A stretch of DNA of 64,000 nucleotides. Origin: Streptomyces natalensis ATCC 27448 (GTDB lineage Bacteria; Actinomycetota; Actinomycetes; Streptomycetales; Streptomycetaceae). The stretch lies in NCBI RefSeq assembly GCF_000935125.1, contig NZ_JRKI01000034.1, positions 434,001 through 498,000 on the forward strand, read 5' to 3'. The position numbers and the translations under genes were made by a program. The notes under the pieces were generated by a model that made no database searches, had not been told where the DNA came from, and saw nothing but the letters and a program-made list of their open reading frames with translations. Below, in pieces: positions 59,458 to 64,000 of this stretch. How positions within the stretch are numbered: the stretch's first letter is position 1; each line of letters opens with the position of its first letter.

Positions 59458-59828
59458 CAGTGCCCTCCTCGCTTGCCCCTGGCGCGTTCTTCCAAACGCT
59501 CGGCCTCTTTCTCCCAGCGTCCGGCGTCGGCGGTCAGGTCTGCGGCCATCCGCTGCAAGTCGGCCTTGCGCTGTTTGAGGGTGGCGATGGTGTTGGTGGC
59601 GTAGGGGCCGCTCCAGATGAGTCCATCGCCATACCCGGTAGCCTGCTTCACCTCTCGGTCAAGAAAGGTGCCCATAGCGCGAGCCGCGGTGCGAGCACGT
59701 CGGGCGCACGAGCGCAATGTCTCTGCGCGCTTCTTCAACTCGCCGGGCGCATCATGGTTGATCAACAGTCTGCTCCCCCCTGTCCCCTTGGCCGTTCTAC
59801 TAGGCCTTTTCAAAGGCCACTTGTCCAT
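59457..59828 (-). CDS. Small helical partner (chaperone-like) of the toxin
   Basis: A 123-residue basic helical protein (APGELKKRAETLRSCARRAR, LKQRKADLQRMAADLTADAG) with two long helices separated by a loop, the shape of WXG100-like or EspC-like partners that escort ESX substrates. Its TGA overlaps the toxin ATG (TGATG). ATG 59828 (MDKWPLKRP) is preferred to the earlier start in the same frame. A partner role is inferred from context. Confidence 0.6.
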   Translation of the reverse strand: MDKWPLKRPSRTAKGTGGSRLLINHDAPGELKKRAETLRSCARRARTAARAMGTFLDREVKQATGYGDGLIWSGPYATNTIATLKQRKADLQRMAADLTADAGRWEKEAERLEERARGKRGGH

Positions 59829-60253
59829 AGCTCCGGGCCTCCTTCGCCCGACCCGACGGACCGTCATTGACAAGCCTCACAGGCCGATGGGCCAGCACTT
59901 GACACGTTCAGCCCTTGCTCCCTCGCAACTTGCCCCTTGAATCGTGCAGCTCAGGTGGAAACGCCGAGCTATCAGGGGCCTCCACAGCTGACCCTTTCCA
60001 CCGCTGGCCGGGCGCCCATACGCCACCGGTTCCTTCGCCAACTCCTGCTCCAACACGCTGACGGTCCGCACACCCCAGCAAGGACACCGTTCAGCCCGGA
60101 CTTGGTTGCGGCCTAAAGGACTGCAACTGGGCACTCTCGTAACGTCGGTGGGCTGATGGGCGATGCGCGTTCACTTTGAGGGCAGTCGTACGCTAGCGTT
60201 CTTGAGGCGGACGGGCTGTCCGCGTAAGCCAGTTACACACGGGGAGGCAATCC
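59829..60253. other. Divergent intergenic region of the ESX genes
   Basis: No gene is supported. For the WXG100 gene, TTCACT (60170-60175) and TAGCGT (60194-60199), 18 bp apart, are a possible promoter, and GGGGAGG sits just before the ATG. A promoter for the minus-strand toxin operon must lie in the left part but is not obvious. Confidence 0.4.
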
Positions 60254-60532
60254 ATGGCCGGTAACCTCAGCGGTGCCGATCTCGAAGCTCTGCTCAAGTT
60301 GTCCCAGAAGTTCAAGACTGACTCGGGCCACCTGCATTCGCTGTTCACCAACTTGAGCAACGAGGCCAACAGCAGCGAGGCGTACTGGACAGGTCGCCTC
60401 GCCAACACGTTCCGCGACGAGTGGAAGGCCCTGCAGCCGCACCTCACCAAGATCGTGCAGGTGCTGGAAGACGCCCACAACGCGACGAAGACGCACCATG
60501 CCAACATCCAGAAGGCCACGCAGGGCCACTGA
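60254..60532 (+). CDS. WXG100-family ESX secretion substrate
   Basis: A 92-residue protein of the EsxA/EsxB type: two helices around a turn containing EAYWTGRLANTFRDEW, where YWTGR is the W-x-G motif. Length matches the ~100-residue family. WXG100 proteins are exported by the ESX/type VII system as dimers and are needed for secretion. ATG 60254 after GGGGAGG. It is convergent with the EccC gene; the terminator between is shared. Confidence 0.88.
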   Translation: MAGNLSGADLEALLKLSQKFKTDSGHLHSLFTNLSNEANSSEAYWTGRLANTFRDEWKALQPHLTKIVQVLEDAHNATKTHHANIQKATQGH

Positions 60533-60560
60533 TCCGGCAGAGTTGCTGAGTTGACGTGCA

Positions 60561-60601
60561 GCGGCCCGGTGCACCACCTCGTCGGTGGCGTACCGGGCCG
60601 C
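60561..60601. terminator. Bidirectional terminator between WXG100 and EccC genes
   Basis: GCGGCCCGGT (60561-60570) pairs perfectly with ACCGGGCCGC (60592-60601), with a further CCACC/GGTGG stem in the loop. It lies 28 bases past the WXG100 stop and 40 bases from the EccC stop on the other strand. Confidence 0.75.
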
Positions 60602-60641
60602 TTCGTTGGTCCAGTGGTTCCCGTCCCCAGCCGAACCCGGC

Positions 60642-63600
60642 TCAGGCCTCGATGGCCGCTTGAACCGGCGTGAACGCACCGCCGGTGATGAGCAGGCCAC
60701 GGCCCGTCGGGCCGGCCCCCGTATCTCGAGGGAGACGGATACCGAAGAGCTCACCGGCGTCCGGATTCGGCGCGAGCAGCAATCCATGTCGGCTACGGCG
60801 CGCATCAACCAGGAAGCCGCGGTACTGGGACGACATCGTGTCGGCCGCCCCAGCCGCGATGAGTGCGTGATCACCGTCCACACCGGTGCGAAGGACTTCC
60901 TCCAGCGCCGTCCCCAAGGGGTCGTCGTAGAGCAACTCGGCATCATCCACGACAACGGCATATCGGCCGTCGACGGTGGCCAGGAGATCGTTGAGGTCCC
61001 CCTCGGAAGCCCCCGATCCCAGGACCCCGAGGACTCCCTTCTCGCCTTCCAACTCCCTTAGCGGTGAACGCCTCGGCGTGACCAGCACAACAGGCAGGCC
61101 CCGTCGCGTGAGCGAGCGCGCCATCGTGATGAGGGTGGAGGAACGACCCGACTTCGGCGGTCCTGCAATGACGAATCCTGGCCCGGCCTCTGCCAGGTCC
61201 ACTCCCAGCGGGGCGAGTTCGTCCCCGCCGGCACCGATGAGGGCCCACAGGTCCGAAGGGGGCGTGAAATCGTCCAGGGCCAGGGCTTCGCGTGCCCCGA
61301 TGCGTATCGGCAAGGCGTCGACCCGCATGGGGCGCAGGTGCTCTGGCGGCCTGACGTACGTGACCGCCGCCTCACGAGCGATCTGCTGCAATGCCTGGAC
61401 TTGCGCCCGGCCGGACGGGTCGGCTGTGAGCAGCGCGATCTGGCTCTCCTGCACCCCTTCCTCCGTCACCCTCAGCGCCCTTCCCGACGGCATTTCCTTG
61501 GGAATGTCCCGCGGCGCCAACCCCGCTGACACGTAGTCGTTGGGGTCTGCGAGTCGCAGCGTCAACCGGTCGGCGAAGGCCGAAGCCACCGTTCCGGACA
61601 AGCCACTGCGGTCCGCGGTCATCACGACGCGCAGCCCGACGGCCGGACCTTCACGGAAGAGTCTCTGCATGGCGTCGACCAACTTGCCGTAGTCGTACGA
61701 CTCGTACGCCGAGACGTACCCTTCCCACGCATCCAGGAGCAGCACCACCCAGGGAAGTCGCTCGCCTTCGGCCGCTGCTGCTCGCTGCTCCGCGGCACTG
61801 GAGGCCCCTTGTTGGGCGAGCAGCTGCTGCCTGCGTGAGACCTCCGTTTGGATACGGCCCAGGAGCCGGACAAGGCGATCGGTCTCGTCACGGGTGACAA
61901 CTCCACCGCAGTGCGGCAGAGCGGTCAGAGGAAGCAGGGCATTTGAACCGCAGTCGACGGCGTAGAGGTGCACGTCGGAGGGAGACGCGGTCTTGGCCAG
62001 TGAACCGGCGATGGTGCGCAGAGCTGTGGAGCGTCCGGAGCGCGGACCACCAACGATCAGCACATGCTCACCGTCGACCAGGTCCAGCGCCAGCGGTGCT
62101 CTGGCTTGCCGAGCAGGGACGTCGGTGATGCCGTACACGGCGGGCGGCACGTCGGTGTGCGCTTCATCCACGGGCTGCTGCGCATCGGAGATCGTCATGT
62201 GCTCGGCCAGCGGGGGCAACCATGGGCTGCGGGGCTCAGTGAAGCCCATCCGCTGTGCCCCGGCGCCGATCGCGTCAACCAGTACGGCCAGGTCGGTCTG
62301 GAGCGTGCCGGCGTCTCCGTCGTCCTCCGCCGAGCGCGGCAGGGGCCGCCCGATCGCGCCCCAGGGCAGGGGCTGCGCACTGACCTGGGGCGCGGATGAC
62401 TGCCCCGGGCGACGGCCACCGATGCGCGCCGACTGTACGGCGACCAGGGCCTGGGCTCCGGATCGTACGTAGGCCCGTCCGGGCATGGACTTGGCGATGC
62501 TTCCGGCATCGGGTGCATCGATGATGTCGCTTGACTCATCGGCGCCGGTGACGCGGAGGGCGATGCGAAGGTTCGTGTTGGCCCGGATGTCGGCACTGAC
62601 GACGCCGGCGGGGCGCTGGGTGGCGAGAATCAGATGCACGCCGAGCGAGCGGCCCCGTCGGGCGATGTCGACCAAACCAGCGATGAAGTCGGGTAGTTCG
62701 GCCACTAGTGAGGCGAACTCATCGATGATCAGTACAAGTCTCGGCATCGGCTCCAGCTCGGGCCGCAGCCGGCGGGCGTCGTTGTAGTCCTCGATGTCCT
62801 TCGTCGCCGCGTCGAACAGGATGCTCTCGCGCCGGTGCAGCTCCGCCGCGAGTGAGGCGAGTGCCCGCTCCGTCAGATGGGCGTCCAGGTCGCTCACCAT
62901 GCCGACGGTGTGCGGGAGCCGGGCGCAGTCCTGGAACGCGCTGCCGCCCTTGTAGTCGATGAGTACGAAGTTGAGTGCGTCGGGGCGGTTGTGAACGGCG
63001 AGCGACGTGATGATGGTCTGGAGCAGCTCGGACTTACCTGCGCCAGTGGTGCCGGCGACGAGCGCGTGGGGTCCATCGGTGCGGATGTCCAGGGTGAACG
63101 GACCGTCTGCCCCGATACCGATCGGCACGCGCGTGGTGGAGCCGCCGCGACGCCAGACGAGCTCGACGGACTCCCCTGTCGGGTCCGGCATCCCAAGCAG
63201 GGTGAGCAGCCGGGCCGAGGTGGGCAGGGCGCTGTCGGCGTCGTCGCGGCTCACGTCCCGTACAGGCGCGAGCGACCGGGCGACGAGCTCGCACCAGCTG
63301 TTGGAGACCTGGTCGGCGAGAATCTCGCCCAGACTCTCGAGCCCCGCGCCGCGCAGGTGGACGCGGCTGGTCGAGCCGGGGGCCCAGCAGATGACGGCCC
63401 GGCACTCCTCGGGAAGCAGGCGTTCGTCCTCGTCCAGACACAGCGCGTACATGCCGTACAGCGGTCCCTCTTGGAGAAGCTGAGGGACGCCGGGCATGCG
63501 GCGGAGCAGGCGTGCGCCGTCCAGGACGATCAGGGTGTACGGGTCCGGACGCAGTGCTGTCGCGGCACCCACCTGAGAGGTGGTGGCCTTACGCCGATTG

Positions 63601-64000
63601 AGTTCGTTCAGCAACTCGTTGACCCTGCGGCCAATGGTCTCGGAGTCCGCGCCAACCAGGGCAACACAGTCCTGGCCTTGCTGCGGCACGGCATGGGGCA
63701 GCCAGTGGGCCCACCTCCACCCCTCGTCGGTGTCGGGAGCCGAAGACAGAATCACCACGGAGAGGTCACGCGGGCTGTGGAGGACGGCCGCCTGGGTGGT
63801 GAACCAACGGGCAGTGGCGAGCGTTCTGGTCCGTGGCCCCGCGAGCCCCACCACACCGAGTGACGTGAACGGCAGAGGCACCGGCACGTCGTGCACGATC
63901 GGAGGCTTGGGCGGCTCTGCATCGGGTTGTGCTCCGGCAGCGGCAACCAGCTCGATATCCGCCGCTACGTCAGCGACCCCAACCCGGAGCAGTAGAGCAT
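60642..64000 (-). CDS. eccC: EccC-type ESX/type VII secretion ATPase (N-terminus beyond right edge)
   Basis: At least 1119 codons of the membrane-associated FtsK/SpoIIIE ATPase that recognises and exports WXG100 substrates. Three ATPase modules are visible: the first has an intact P-loop (GTTGAGKSELLQTI, near 63045) and DYKGGSAF and IDEFASL motifs; the second (GGPRSGRSTAL, near 62035) and third (GPPKSGRSSTL, near 61145) have Arg in place of the P-loop Lys, so they probably regulate by substrate binding. The frame is open past 63896 to 64000 (reading ALLLRVGVADVAADIELVAA), so the true start and N-terminal membrane region are outside. Other ESX core genes (eccB, eccD, eccE, mycosin) are not in this window. 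Confidence 0.9.
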   Translation of the reverse strand, partial: ALLLRVGVADVAADIELVAAAGAQPDAEPPKPPIVHDVPVPLPFTSLGVVGLAGPRTRTLATARWFTTQAAVLHSPRDLSVVILSSAPDTDEGWRWAHWLPHAVPQQGQDCVALVGADSETIGRRVNELLNELNRRKATTSQVGAATALRPDPYTLIVLDGARLLRRMPGVPQLLQEGPLYGMYALCLDEDERLLPEECRAVICWAPGSTSRVHLRGAGLESLGEILADQVSNSWCELVARSLAPVRDVSRDDADSALPTSARLLTLLGMPDPTGESVELVWRRGGSTTRVPIGIGADGPFTLDIRTDGPHALVAGTTGAGKSELLQTIITSLAVHNRPDALNFVLIDYKGGSAFQDCARLPHTVGMVSDLDAHLTERALASLAAELHRRESILFDAATKDIEDYNDARRLRPELEPMPRLVLIIDEFASLVAELPDFIAGLVDIARRGRSLGVHLILATQRPAGVVSADIRANTNLRIALRVTGADESSDIIDAPDAGSIAKSMPGRAYVRSGAQALVAVQSARIGGRRPGQSSAPQVSAQPLPWGAIGRPLPRSAEDDGDAGTLQTDLAVLVDAIGAGAQRMGFTEPRSPWLPPLAEHMTISDAQQPVDEAHTDVPPAVYGITDVPARQARAPLALDLVDGEHVLIVGGPRSGRSTALRTIAGSLAKTASPSDVHLYAVDCGSNALLPLTALPHCGGVVTRDETDRLVRLLGRIQTEVSRRQQLLAQQGASSAAEQRAAAAEGERLPWVVLLLDAWEGYVSAYESYDYGKLVDAMQRLFREGPAVGLRVVMTADRSGLSGTVASAFADRLTLRLADPNDYVSAGLAPRDIPKEMPSGRALRVTEEGVQESQIALLTADPSGRAQVQALQQIAREAAVTYVRPPEHLRPMRVDALPIRIGAREALALDDFTPPSDLWALIGAGGDELAPLGVDLAEAGPGFVIAGPPKSGRSSTLITMARSLTRRGLPVVLVTPRRSPLRELEGEKGVLGVLGSGASEGDLNDLLATVDGRYAVVVDDAELLYDDPLGTALEEVLRTGVDGDHALIAAGAADTMSSQYRGFLVDARRSRHGLLLAPNPDAGELFGIRLPRDTGAGPTGRGLLITGGAFTPVQAAIEA

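Noticed and set aside
62877-63863. 328-codon plus-strand frame within the EccC gene
   Set aside because: Antisense shadow typical of high-GC coding DNA; Val/Gly/Arg-rich without motif.
1-64000. CRISPR arrays, rRNA operons, intact tRNAs
   Set aside because: No regularly spaced repeats, no rRNA-like conserved stretches and only one degenerate tRNA-like structure were seen.

Overview
The window is high-GC actinobacterial DNA, almost certainly from a Streptomyces. The evidence is a rodlin gene (21009-21395), many secreted or membrane-anchored small proteins, GTG/TTG starts with GGAGG-like ribosome binding sites, leaderless promoters, a Streptomyces-type tad pilus operon and a type VII secretion (ESX) EccC. 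It looks like an accessory or chromosome-arm region: functional operons alternate with broken insertion sequences, truncated genes and dispersed phage genes.

Layout. 1-1.5 kb is a shrunken duplicate of 31.6-36.8 kb (AAA ATPase, a broken XRE regulator, the tail of a phage portal gene). 1.7-3.1 kb holds a membrane protein and a divergent TetR regulator with a clear operator. 3.1-7.4 kb is a graveyard: IS3 and IS5 remnants, a 163-bp MITE-like element, a tRNA-like sequence, the C-terminal part of a large serine recombinase and a frameshifted superfamily 1 helicase. 9.0-11.1 kb carries intact small and large terminase genes. 12.2-20.7 kb is a tightly overlapping minus-strand operon: anti-sigma-type ATPase, radical SAM, enolase-superfamily, HAD, GGDEF-like, phosphoketolase, PhyH dioxygenase and methyltransferase. 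I do not recognise the combination as a described pathway, and it is the strongest candidate for a new system here. 21.0-28.1 kb has the rodlin, IS remnants, a split medium-chain dehydrogenase, a MerR/SDR pair and membrane-anchored secreted proteins.

28.4-33.7 kb holds an AAA ATPase coupled to a TPR membrane protein, flanked by two XRE regulators. 35.0-41.6 kb has the remaining phage head genes (portal, scaffold, decoration, major capsid, two small head genes), with unrelated accessory genes between portal and scaffold. No tail, integrase or lysis genes accompany them. 43.2-44.9 kb is a lipoprotein/secreted-protein pair. 45.4-54.9 kb is a complete-looking tad operon (CpaB, CpaE, CpaF, TadB, TadC, Flp pilin, three TadE/G-type pseudopilins, a LysM-BTAD membrane protein), with the prepilin peptidase convergent at 55.0-55.8 kb. 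57-64 kb is an ESX region: a probable secreted toxin with partner and immunity genes, a WXG100 protein and the EccC motor, which runs off the right edge.

The tad genes should work together: the peptidase matures the pilins, CpaF powers assembly, and TadB/TadC form the platform. EccC should export the WXG100 protein and probably the toxin. Functions are read from recognisable motifs and gene order only; no database search was run.
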